Assembly: GCA_009869945.1 (NCBI GenBank)
Contig: WIXG01000074.1
Coordinates: forward strand, 124,001-188,000
Direction of reading: 5' to 3'
DNA length: 64,000 bases
Source of the DNA: Mesaphorura yosii
Lineage: Eukaryota; Arthropoda; Collembola; Poduromorpha; Tullbergiidae
This document shows positions 28,001 to 38,077 of this stretch, in pieces (the first letter of the stretch is position 1; each line of letters opens with the position of its first letter). The translations under genes were made by a program, and so were the position numbers. The notes under the pieces are model-generated. The model saw nothing but the letters and a program-made list of their open reading frames with translations. It searched no databases and was not told the origin of the DNA.

Positions 28001-28717
28001 TGAACTTGAACAAAAGTGTGTTACGAGTGCATGTAAAAGTCAAGAATATGCAGTAAATAATAAGAATTCGTGAGTTAATTGCGGGTTCTGCGTTGTACAT
28101 TTTATGACGACTTGGACTTCAGTCTCGTGAGTCTGTCAAAGATAAAGCTCATTACTTGGAAACTATTTTAAAGAGGTGGGTGTGTTACATGCAATAATTC
28201 AGAACCAGAAAGCGGCGAAAAAACTCGAGGATATTTGAAGGCTTTTCAAGTCCCGTCGCCCACGTTCAGTTCTGGCTCGGTCAAGGTCGCCACGCATCTA
28301 CGTAAGACGTTTGCCTCGAAAAATGTCCGAAGTCCGATACGTCAACGAATTATCCAGTAACCGCAATGGAACGTCTAAAATTTTTTTTAGTTGCATGTCA
28401 TGCCACTTCTGTCATTGTCATTATTCAATAACCAATATTTCAAGCCTTTAATTGGCTTTGTCCTCCATCTCCATCAACGAAATTGTCATTTAGTTATGCA
28501 ATGTAAGATGACAGAAGGATTTGGGTTTTCCAGAAATGTTAATTGATTAAATCAAGATGGCAGACATCCAGGATTGATGTAAGCAAAAGTTAATCGGGCC
28601 ATTACTGAACTAGTAAATGACAGTCGGGTCCTTGCAGCTTGTTTGCAGTCATCACTGCGAATTAGAACTGGGATACAAACACTGTTTTCAATTGTTCCAA
28701 GCAGCTCTCCAGTCTCA
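25092..28717. other. storkhead-box 3' UTR and intergenic DNA
   Basis: The first few hundred bases should be 3' UTR: AATAAAAATATC lies near 25402 and CAATAAAATG near 25448. From about 25500 to 28700 I see no gene, RNA or repeat array. Short open frames here look like chance. Confidence 0.55.
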
Positions 28718-29854
28718 ATGATCGCAATGCAGTCCGATCGGAGGTTTTACGTTATTGTCTGGCTATTTTTGCAAGCCGAGTTCCAGCTTGGCGATTGTGA
28801 GACTTACATCGATTTAAGTTACTCGATTGGAAACGGGACCAATTTGTGGCCGACACACCGACGAATTCAGCGTTTTGTTGAGTCCGAGAAGGAGAATGAA
28901 GAAGGACAAAGGTAAGTTTTTCATATGTAAACTTCTTTCGAATTCGGAATACCGAGTGGTCTCGGCCTGACTGATTCTATAATTTAAGGGTCTCCACAAT
29001 TTCGTACGTCATGAGCGAGCACACCAGCACTCATATGGACGGTGAGAACACGCATTCTTAGTCAAATACGACTTTGATCTACGACGAAAAGTTGTTATTT
29101 AAAACACAGCTCCTTACCACGTGTACCCTACAACGTGGAAACTGGATGAGATTCCTGCCGAGAGACTTTACAACGTTCGGGCCATCATGATTGATATTTC
29201 GAGGAAAGTATTTATGCCCGGTGGAGCCGTTCGTTCAAACTACGCCATGATGAAGGATGATGTGTTGGAGTAAGTTTCCAACCATCGATAATATCATGAA
29301 TATAAACATTTCACCTGCATTTCTGTTAAAGATGGGAGTATAAGAACGGCCGCGTTCCACCGAAATCGCTCGTGCTTGTAAAAACCGGGTGGGGCAGAAA
29401 ATGGAGCAACCCAAACGAATTTCTCGGGATCAAAAGTAATGGAACCTTGAGTTTTCCTGGAATCGGAATCTCTGCGTCCAAGTTCTTGGTTAACGAACGG
29501 CTAATTTATGGATTGGGGATTGATACCGTATCGCTGGACATCGGAATGTCGACAGTAAGTAATCTTAACAGCACTGTGCTGATTCATATGTCATACATTC
29601 CACTTTTACCTGGCAGACATTTCCAACACATGCATTCTGTGGGTCCAAGAATGTCTACTTAATTGGTAAGACCATAAGTAAAATTCGTTTTTCGCATTCC
29701 CGAAAAGTTTCGTCTAATTTCGAATTTCGTGTATACAGAAAATGTAGCGAACCTTGACCAACTCCCTCCGAAAGGATTCAACGCATTTGTGTTTCCAATT
29801 CGCTTGGATAGAAGCACCGGATCGCCCATCCGTTTGTTCGCAGTTTTACCTTGA
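28718..29854 (+). CDS. secreted cyclase-family metal-dependent hydrolase, copy A (kynurenine formamidase/isatin hydrolase-like)
   Basis: Six exons, GT-AG: 28718-28911, 28989-29041, 29110-29269, 29332-29554, 29617-29665 and 29739-29854, encoding 264 aa, the usual length of this family (Pfam Cyclase). A hydrophobic N-terminus (FYVIVWLFLQAEFQL) suggests secretion. The family metal motif HxGTHxDxPxH appears as HTSTHMDAPYH (residues 76-86), with Gly replaced by Ser but all ligand positions kept. Later family signatures are FPGIGISASKFL, GLGIDTVSLDIGMST, FPTHAF and ENVANLDQLPPKG. Known members hydrolyse amide or lactam bonds of tryptophan-type metabolites; the substrate here is not predictable. The ATG at 28718 is chosen because it precedes the signal-like segment; ATG 28727 is an alternative. 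An AATAAA lies at 30069-30074. A paralogue follows directly on the same strand. Confidence 0.85.
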
Positions 29855-30309
29855 ACAAGATAAATTAAGCCATCGCATCAGTGGACGAAACGAAATTGAT
29901 GGATCGTTCATACCTGTCCCAGATGTTGACATGCTAATGTCTCGAAGATTTCAGTCAAAGTGGCTTTTCTACGAATTAATGTAGTCAATCAGTAGAATTC
30001 AATCAGGTAGCATGAAATATGTCAATATTATATACTCTGTCAGGTCGGTCAGAGTCAGACAAGGCCGGAATAAAAACAGTCAAGTTTCGATTGACTCAAA
30101 AGCACGCGCAGACGCAGACGTGGTGACTCTAATTGATTGCTTGTATTTACTTTGTTTTCCATCGAACTTACTGGCAGACAGGTTTGGCTGACGATCGTTT
30201 CAATTTTGTCTCCAGTTCATAACCGCCTGCATTTGTTGCATTATTGCATTCAGCTTTTACTCTCCATAATAATCGTGAACAGTTAAAAATCATTCGAATC
30301 AGTGTCATA
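29855..30309. other. spacer between the tandem cyclase genes
   Basis: This 455-bp spacer contains the poly(A) signal of copy A (AATAAA 30069-30074) and must hold the promoter of copy B. A TCAGTG initiator-like sequence at 30299-30304 is only 6 nt before the copy B start, so the true start site is uncertain. Confidence 0.5.
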
Positions 30310-31477
30310 ATGCTGACAATTAAACTCTGCATCTTATTCCATTGTATTAGCCTGACCCTAGGAGCGCTTTACATTGATCTCAGCCACCCAATCAACAATG
30401 ACACCGTGTACGAGGAGGGCCAAACCAAATACGAGCGTCTGGTGGACACTGAGGGCTACGTAGACGGAGTCTGGTAAACTCATTTACAACTTAGCTTAAG
30501 TTTTAACTCCTATCCTAATTAGGAACCCATGTGTACCAGGTTCGCCACGTACTCAATGAAGTTCTCGGAGGACACCGGCACTCACGTCGATGCACCCCAT
30601 CATGTGTTTAAGACCGGGCTCAAACTCGACCAAATTCCTGTGGAGAATTTCATGGCTGCGCCAGGCATTAAAATTGACGTCGTGGACAAAGTGGCAACAC
30701 TCCCGAAAGTTAATTCGAATTACGCCCTGACCAAAAAAGATTTGATAGAGTAATTACTTGTATAAATTGAGTGCCTTGCAATTGCAATCTTCTCCACTCC
30801 TGATTCTAGGTTTCTTGTTTCAGGTGGGAACGGAAGCATGGAGTTATTTCGCAACGATCTATAGTTTTTGTCCATACTGGATGGGATGAAAAGTGGGGAG
30901 ACTCCAGCAGCTACTTGGGAAGACCAGGGGGGAAGGGACGCATGAGTTTTCCAGGCGAGTTTTAACCGGACCCGTATCTCACGTATTCACCTGCCCTCTG
31001 CGTTGATCGTCATTACCTTCAATTTGTTGAAATAGGATTGGACTCATCTGCAGCAAAATTCTTAGCGGCAGACAGGAACGTGATTGGAGTTGGAATTGAT
31101 ACCATTTCTGTGGATCCGGGATACAGCACGGTAAACAGCGAGCGTAATTTTGTTTCATGATGACTAGCTAATAATTCATGCATCTCTGCACCTGCTGGAC
31201 TATTTTGTGTTTCAGATCTTTCCTGTCCATTCAATCTTTGCTGTAAGAGGTGAGTCATTAGATTAAAGAAAACATAAATGTGTCAATCCACCCCTATTGC
31301 ATCGTCTCATCTTGACCCTCGCCTATTTCGCTCTTGTGTCTTACAGGCATTTATACAATCGAAAATGTCGCCAATTTGCATCTTGTACCGGAGAGGAATT
31401 TCTCTGTTTGGGTCATGCCCATGAAAATTGAGGAAGCTTCTGGAGCTCCTGTTCGCGTTATTGCTGCTGTACCGTAA
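30310..31477 (+). CDS. secreted cyclase-family metal-dependent hydrolase, copy B
   Basis: Six exons: 30310-30473, 30540-30749, 30824-30954, 31036-31130, 31216-31249 and 31347-31477, encoding 254 aa. The third intron starts with GC (AG|GCGAGT) instead of GT. The protein begins with a clear signal peptide (MLTIKLCILFHCISLTLGA). The metal motif reads DTGTHVDAPHH (residues 66-76): the first His of HxGTHxDxPxH is Asp, whereas copy A keeps His. Later blocks match copy A: WERKHGVISQRSIVFVHTGW, FPGLDSSAAKFLA, GVGIDTISVDPGYST, FPVHSIF and ENVANLHLVPERN. It arose by tandem duplication with copy A but has a different intron pattern. The Asp may still bind metal, or activity may be altered. An AATAAA lies at 31568-31573. 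Confidence 0.86.
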
Positions 31478-31842
31478 TGCATTGCCTCCCTACAGCTACG
31501 TCTATTATTCACTGATAACATTGTAGTATAGCCGTTGTACGGGTACGATTGTTAGACGTTGAGTTGAAATAAAAGAGTATCGTTTAGAGTTGAGACGCAA
31601 TTTCCATACTGCACTATGAAAGGTTGAAAGTAATTAAATAGAAGGGTCGCGCTAATTCAACATTACAACCAGTATGAAAGGACAGCACTTGGTCGGTCGA
31701 TCTATTGGTAAACAGGAAGACAGTAAGTCCTGCATTGGTCTCTGTTGGAGCAGATTTGCTCTGTATCTGAGCAGATCATAAACTGAAAATTTAAAAGTCT
31801 GGGTTTTGAGCTACAAGTTTAGCAACGTCAGTTCCTATTAAC
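31478..31842. other. intergenic spacer
   Basis: It contains the poly(A) signal of cyclase copy B at 31568-31573 and the promoter region of the next gene. TCAGTT at 31827-31832 could be an initiator, leaving a very short 5' UTR. No TATA box is obvious. Confidence 0.4.
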
Positions 31843-32969
31843 ATGGACAACTTCTTTGCTGAAGGAGAACAAACCAGCAAACGTATCAGGCTAAATCAAA
31901 GCGAAATCCTCGCGTACGGAACACGTAAACCAACTGGGAGCCCAGTTATCTCGAAATCAAAGCACCGGGATCGAGGCCGAGGTTCTTCGAGTGATTCGGC
32001 GTACAATTTTCAGTCAGCACAAATGCTAATGGTATACATCTTGAACAACAGGAACTCGTTTGTCATTGTTGACCTTGGAGGTTTATCCTGATTTGTGTGT
32101 TTGATTTCAGATCCTGCAAGAGCTTTCGCAGCAAACCAACTCGATCGCGAATGAAATCATGAAAATGAAGACCTGGAATCAGCCGCCAAATTCTTTTCAA
32201 GGAGCTGCGCCTGGAAACGACTTTCTGTACTTGATTTGGCAGGAACTGGCGTATATTCGACGAGATTTGGACATCTTGAGCCATAATTTCACGAGGTCAG
32301 CTGGGATAGAAGAAATTAGATAAAAAGTAGTACCAAATGCAAAATGTTGGAAAATTGTTTCGTATTTTATTTCAGTCTACATCTGCATGGACGTGAAGCA
32401 CGCCTTCATCCGGCGCCAGAAGAATTGCTGCGCAGGGCGACAAGATCCATTGAGCAGCTTGAACGCAAGTTGGCTTCCATGCCCGGAGCCTCACTGCCTT
32501 TAACTCATTACTCATCCAGCTATCACAAGGCTACCCAGAATTATGACCATGCAAAGCAGCACCATTCTAAACCTGAACCTAATTACTATCAATCGACATC
32601 GTCAGCGTTCACGGAGTATCGAACTCCGCTCCCATTCACAAGCTGCACACCCGTGTTCAACTTCGACTCGTACTACAAAGCGCCGAACGTCCAACTTCTG
32701 AAACATCCCTTCAAAGATGTCAAAATCTCAGGCTACACTCCAGACCCGTCCTTGTAAGTTATGCAACACACACTTGTAGCATGGCACCAAAAACTAAAGG
32801 AATTAAATTAATTTCCAGCTCAACGAGAACACCTCGCGTTTTCGGGAAACGAAAAGGGCTCGAGACGGGCATCGACGACTCGCTTGCTTGTTATCGTGCT
32901 GAAATGAATGCGAGAGCGATCAGAAAGCAAAAGAAAAATCATGGCCCTTCGCCGATGGAAATTGAGTAA
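31843..32969 (+). CDS. unrecognised protein, probably nuclear, 300 aa
   Basis: Four exons, GT-AG with continuous phase: 31843-32031, 32111-32295, 32376-32753 and 32819-32969. The N-terminus is basic with SKRIRLNQSE and KSKHRDRGRGSSSD. Residues about 64-155 are predicted helical or coiled-coil (ILQELSQQTNSIANEIMKMK, LIWQELAYIRRDLDILSHNF, EELLRRATRSIEQLERKL). A Tyr/Ser/His-rich segment with SFKDV-like PFKDVKISGYTPDPS and a basic C-terminus (VFGKRKGLE, AIRKQKKNHG) follow. The basic clusters look like nuclear localisation signals. There is no signal peptide or membrane segment. I do not recognise the family. The start ATG is the first in frame, and AATAAA lies at 33196-33201. Tail-to-tail with the chitinase gene. 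Confidence 0.8.
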
Positions 32970-34069
32970 CAACATCGCACATCTAACATCTTTTAGGAAG
33001 CACAAGATTGTTGGTGAGAAACTCATGCAACAAGACAAGAAAGGAAGAATCGCGACCACCGCTCACTGAATGATAAAAGCTCACTCTAGCCCGTAGTTAA
33101 GAAACCAAGCAGACTTTTGCCGCATAAACTAAACTTGAAGCTGACAAATGCATTCTGAATGTATACAGAGAAATTCCACTTGTTATTTGTTGTTGAATAA
33201 AAATAACCTTCACTTATCTGTATTTTTCCACGAAAGTAAAATGTGAATTTGTGAGTGCATGAAATTATTTGCAAACTTCACAATTTAGCAATGACGTGAA
33301 CGGGAGTGGAGTGCCATTTAGATTTTAGATTAGGCGGCGTGAAATTAAAAGTGCATGAGGAGTTTGGAAACAGGCTTTGATATGCAAGAGATTTGGCTAT
33401 ACGTGGGCAGAAACTTAAACCAACATCTTAAGATTTTCCACTGATCAACTAATTAATCAAGTGAGTAATGCACGTGAGCTAATGAACATCGTAATTGCTA
33501 AAACTGAAACCGTTTTTATTGTGTAGTTTTACCCAGAAGCTAATTCGAAGTGCACCGAGACCTTTTGTCTTCAAGCCTAATTTATGGTGGTTCACAGCAA
33601 AGATTCAATGACGCTGACGGTCAAACAATGCGAAGGCTTCGAGCAATTGGCAAATAAGCTATACTTTGAATTTTGGTGATAGCCTCGGCCATACAACTGT
33701 CCAATCAGCTGATGAGAAGATAGACGAGGACTAGGAGATAGAAGATCATTCAGGATTGTTAAATGCCAACGAGTATCGACTGCCAACTACTTGCCTTTGC
33801 CAGCTACCTTTATCTTTAAGGTAAGGCGACAACTACAACCGAGCTTGTGCACCTACACAAGAGCTCCGCTCTCCATCTTTTATTTACGCTCACTCAAACG
33901 GCGGCACATGCCGTAGCTTTAATAACACGACTTGTCCATTAATTAGCTGCGTACTTCATTCGAATAACTAAAGACTAAGCTAGAAGCCTTTACGGCAAAT
34001 AAATTAACTTATGTGTCACCAGTGCCAGTTTAAAGACTTAATTAGTGAGAGTTCCCTCAAGTCCACAGA
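32970..34069. other. convergent intergenic region
   Basis: It lies between the 300-aa protein gene (+) and the chitinase (-), which converge here. It holds AATAAA (+) at 33196-33201 and a TTTATT (AATAAA on the minus strand) at 33879-33884, a plausible chitinase poly(A) signal 186 nt past its stop. Nothing else is recognised. Confidence 0.5.
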
Positions 34070-36414
34070 CTATAACCGTGAGCACTTTGCACCTTCTTTG
34101 GGCCAGTCGCATGCAGAAAGTGCTGGATTAAACTCCAATCCAGGGTGACACTTCATTTCCACTGGTTTGCCGTGCACGCACCAGTAATACTGAAATGAAT
34201 CAAATCGACCAATTAATTGTTGGATACTTCAGTTTAGGCAGAGACTCGGTCTCGTGACTCTGATTTCGTCCTTACCTTCGTACAGTCTTTGTGAACGTAG
34301 TATTGTTGCCTGCTGCAGTCGATGTCAGCGGGGTCAACAGGATCTGGACCGATTGTACTCGTCGACATCGACATTGTTGTGGTAGGAATTGTGGGAGTTG
34401 AAGCAGTCGGTCGAGGCGAACTTCCAGCAGGCTGGGGTGAAGGCGAAGGAACTGGTCGCGGTGAACTTCCAGCCGTTTCAGCAGATGCTGGCATTGGCAC
34501 GATGTAATCTTTCATTCCTAATTCCAATGGAATTGCATATAGCCTTGGCATAATGGCAAATTGAGATTCAGACCTCCTTAAACATCCACATTTATCTTAC
34601 AAACCTTGATAGAGCACGTCGATAAGGACGTCTTTGGTCCCACAAAGTCCTCTGAAGTCGTCCATGTCGATTGCCTTGGGCCGAGAGCATAAATCGTTAT
34701 TAACTTTGGCCATTCCTCTCCTCTAAATTTGTTATTCATACCCAATTCATTGCGCCCGCGTAACCTTTCTCTCTAATCCAGTCCATTTTTATCTTGAGAG
34801 AATCTGCATCTTCGTACCCGATCCAGTTGTTCCCAAAGTGCGTGTACGGGACTCTGCCGTACTCGTCGTACTTCCGCGTCCAATTTCCAGTCTTGAGTCG
34901 CAGGCAAATCTACGGCAGAGAGAAAAAAGTAATTGTGGGAACGGAAGAAATATGAAGCGCCGTAGTCGTATTAGATTAGCTGTTTGTAGTACAGCGCAGC
35001 AGAATCGCTTTCTTTCTAGTAAAGTTAAAATTGTCTTTTGGGACTAATATTTATGGCAATAAAGGTCATAAGTCAGAGAGCTCGTTCAACGGTACCTCGT
35101 AATAACTCATGAACCCCCTCGCTTTCGTGTACTCTCCTGGGTCGCCTCCACCGCCGCCAGGCCCCCACCTTTTAATGTACGCGCCAAGCTGGTTCTGATT
35201 TGGGTCGGACAATTCGTACGTCTGTCCGTAGAACGCCGTACCAATTACGAGTTTGTCCTTGCTGCAACCGAAATCTACCCAGAGTTGAGCTCCGTCGTTG
35301 ACGTTCAGCTTCTCGTAGGCCCACTGGTCGTGGGGTCGCTTGTACAGCGGCGTGTGAGTATCAGCGAACCCTGCCCAACGTCCTCTCAAATCGTATGTCA
35401 TCAAGTGAACTGTGTTGACAATTTGGCAGAGCTCCGGCACGTGGTAGCCTTCTTGCAGTCGGAATCTTGCAACAGGAACGGCCATGGTGATCTCCCAGTC
35501 CCTATTGACTTCGTCGAAGCCTTGACGGAGTTCTCGGACAAATGCGAGAAAGTTGTCTTTGTCCCGGAACGCACCTCCGCGATCAGCAGCACCAGGGTAC
35601 TGATGAGATTAAAAGCATAATACTCATCTCCATGATTTCGGTCACGATTACAATTTTTTTGACATACCTCCCAGTCCAAATCGAAGCCATCAAACTCATA
35701 CTTTTGCAATGTCTCTGCATGTTGATATAAAGTTAATTAATTGAGTGTTCGTATTCGTATTCAAAGCTTTGGCATTTTCTAGCTTATCAACTTACGGACA
35801 ACGCTCGCGATAAAGCTTTGTCTCCTCTCCGGAATTGAAACAAGCTGTGAGTACTTCTTTCCGCCTAGAAGATGCATTTCATCACTCGGATGGTTGTGCC
35901 ATTTGTCATTACGCATTCTGAGGCAGCATACCTTCGGCCCAGCCACCGACAGCAAGCAAAAGTTTAAGATTCGGATTTCTTGAGCGTAAATCTGTGAATT
36001 TTTTGAAGTTGCCGTCCTCCACGTCCAGCTGTTACACGAGAACGGACGAGAAAAGTAATACGGGTTGATTAATTAGTGTTATGTATGGCGTAATGGTCTT
36101 TAATCTTGTCTTGCGTGGTGCGCGTGCGCAATCTGGCCGCTGGCTAACGTGGAATAATTAATTTGGCTTACTTTTTCGTCCAGCACGAGCACGCCCCACG
36201 TCACATTGGAGACTCCGACAAATGAGTAGATTAAGTGCGTGCACTTTGTGTAGGGAATGTCATCCACAGTGTACTGTCCTTCCGCAGGCCGATAAATAGC
36301 CCAATTACTATAATAGCAGACGATTCGCGCTGGTTTACCACCATTTCCTTCCGTAATATCACCAAACGCTGTCGGCACGAAGGCGGCGGCAAAGAGAAGG
36401 ACAAAAAGAATCAT
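34070..36414 (-). CDS. GH18 chitinase with C-terminal CBM14 chitin-binding domain
   Basis: Nine minus-strand exons: 36414-36172, 36028-35932, 35864-35796, 35714-35668, 35599-35096, 34909-34742, 34674-34605, 34517-34276 and 34189-34070, encoding 519 aa. A signal peptide ([18 protein letters not shown]) precedes a GH18 domain (about 28-400) with [26 protein letters not shown], the catalytic DGFDLDWE (145-152; Glu152 is the predicted acid/base), [12 protein letters not shown] and [18 protein letters not shown] Ser/Thr/Pro linker follows with two AGSSPRP repeats and a [10 protein letters not shown] run, then a CBM14 domain with all six cysteines ([38 protein letters not shown]). It should be a secreted endochitinase acting on cuticle or peritrophic chitin. 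All catalytic residues are present. Its insect chitinase group cannot be assigned by eye. Confidence 0.95.
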
Positions 36415-37969
36415 GCTTTTCTCCTTGCTTTGAGCTCACCAGCGTCCAAAATTCGAAGACCACTACTGCACGACTTTTCCGTGCTTGGTTGTATTCAATG
36501 GTGTGGTGAAAACGACAGAGCAAAAAGCAGAGTGACTCAGCCAGCTTCTAATCACAGACTGTTAATGGTTTCGCTAAATGAACCTCATTTATTTACAACT
36601 GATGAAGACCACAATCAGCCAGTGTCTTGGTCTCTTTGGTCTTGGTCGTTTGTTTATCGTGCATCAGCAGCAGAGATTTCGATAGACAACAATGCCAGTG
36701 CACTTTGCAATTATTTGTTGTGAGAACTCAAGGTTGTTAGCATCCTCTTCTTTCCCTGTAGCTCTTATTTCACTCGAAGAAAGAAGTTGCACTCTCATTC
36801 TCGCTATGCGGTGCATTTTTAATGAGATATTGCCCCGGCCGTGATTGTTTTTTGCACTCATCCATCCCATTTCCATGCCTGTCTGTCAAAAATGAAGCGT
36901 GCAGGACTGCGACGATAGAATGGAATGTTTGGGCGGAGCAGCGAAGCAAAATACGAGTCCAAAAACTTTAACAAATACGCTTAAAGCACAAGTGCTTTAA
37001 CCCGAAAGAAAGAAACTGCAAGCAAGCTAGATTAATTCGCACGTCGCAGTCGAGATTTCTCGTTTGTCAAGCTTTTCCATCGCGAGAAGACCACCTGCTT
37101 CTATTAGTCAGGATTGCTGCAGCGAATTTAGTTTGTTTCAGCTTGGGACAAGTTGTTTTACATTGTGCTCGATCAATAAAAAGACAAAAGGTGGCTTAGA
37201 ACAAAACTCGTAGTCGTAGCTCAGATTTTAATAGCTCAATAACCCCTGAGGTTTTTCTCGTCTTCCAACTCGTAATAAAAAATATAAACAAAAGAAGCAG
37301 AAGAAGCGTAGCACAAACACAACAAAGAAACATTTCCTTTGTGATGCTCTGATGGAAGAGCACAAGCACTTTGTCATCTGAAAATCTATTTGTACTTCAC
37401 TGAGCTGGCTAGAATCTTCGTCTTTTAGTCTTCATCTTAAGCTTGGCAGTGACTTGGTCGCTTTGGCTTGTTTTCGTTTCGTTCAGGCTGATCACCTCGT
37501 TTCGCTTGCTGGCCATCAAAATCAAAGTATAACGAACTTTATTGCTCAAGTTCAACAATCTTGGAGTTCTTGCTTGTATTTTTATGGCTTTTCAATTAAG
37601 GATCCATGGTGTAAGATTAACTTCAGGTCAGGTTTAAGTTGAACCTGGATCAATAATCGTAAAATGCCTTGCGCAGCCTCAAAAAATAAGTAAATCAAGA
37701 CAAATTCAGTGCAACTGTAGCTCTAAAATGGTGTATCTATTTCTCACCATGCGTACACACGTTTAAGTTTTTGTTTCAGTATTTCAGGCCCTCAGTAAAT
37801 TACTCTTGCGCCTTTTAATGAGTGGAAGTGCTCAGACATTAGACGTAATGAGTAATGATTAAATTTGTATTCTGCGTGCACGCATACGCGTACGCGAGAA
37901 ATGACAAATGAAGCGCATTTTTCTCGTTCTCATCTTTTTGACTGTTCCTTTCTACTTTTCAAATTACAG
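36415..37969. other. chitinase upstream region, no gene recognised
   Basis: This should include the chitinase promoter on the minus strand; I see no clear TATA/Inr pair. The open frame at 36235-36723 (+) overlaps the first chitinase exon and looks like a chance frame. The region ends with a long pyrimidine tract before TTACAG at 37969. Confidence 0.45.
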
Positions 37970-38077
37970 CGTAATCATCTCATTAGCGAAAAGATGGGAC
38001 GAGACGTGAGCGAAAGAAAGAGCCCTCCATTGCCAATGCGAGTACCAACGGCGCCAGGCGAGGATGAAAAATATTAA
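37970..38077 (+). CDS. orphan terminal-exon candidate (36 codons)
   Basis: A strong polypyrimidine tract and TTACAG acceptor (37920-37969) precede 35 open codons (RNHLISEKMGRDVSERK, SPPLPMRVPTAPGEDEKY) and TAA. ATTAAA at 38154-38159 and AATAAA at 38209-38214 follow. Composition is protein-like and unlike the flanking AT-rich DNA. An internal ATG would give a 27-aa peptide starting MGRDVSERK. No upstream exon was found and the family is unknown. Confidence 0.25.
   Translation, partial: RNHLISEKMGRDVSERKSPPLPMRVPTAPGEDEKY

Noticed and set aside
36235..36723. 162-codon plus-strand frame over the chitinase start
   Set aside because: It is antisense to the first chitinase exon and promoter and has no protein features.
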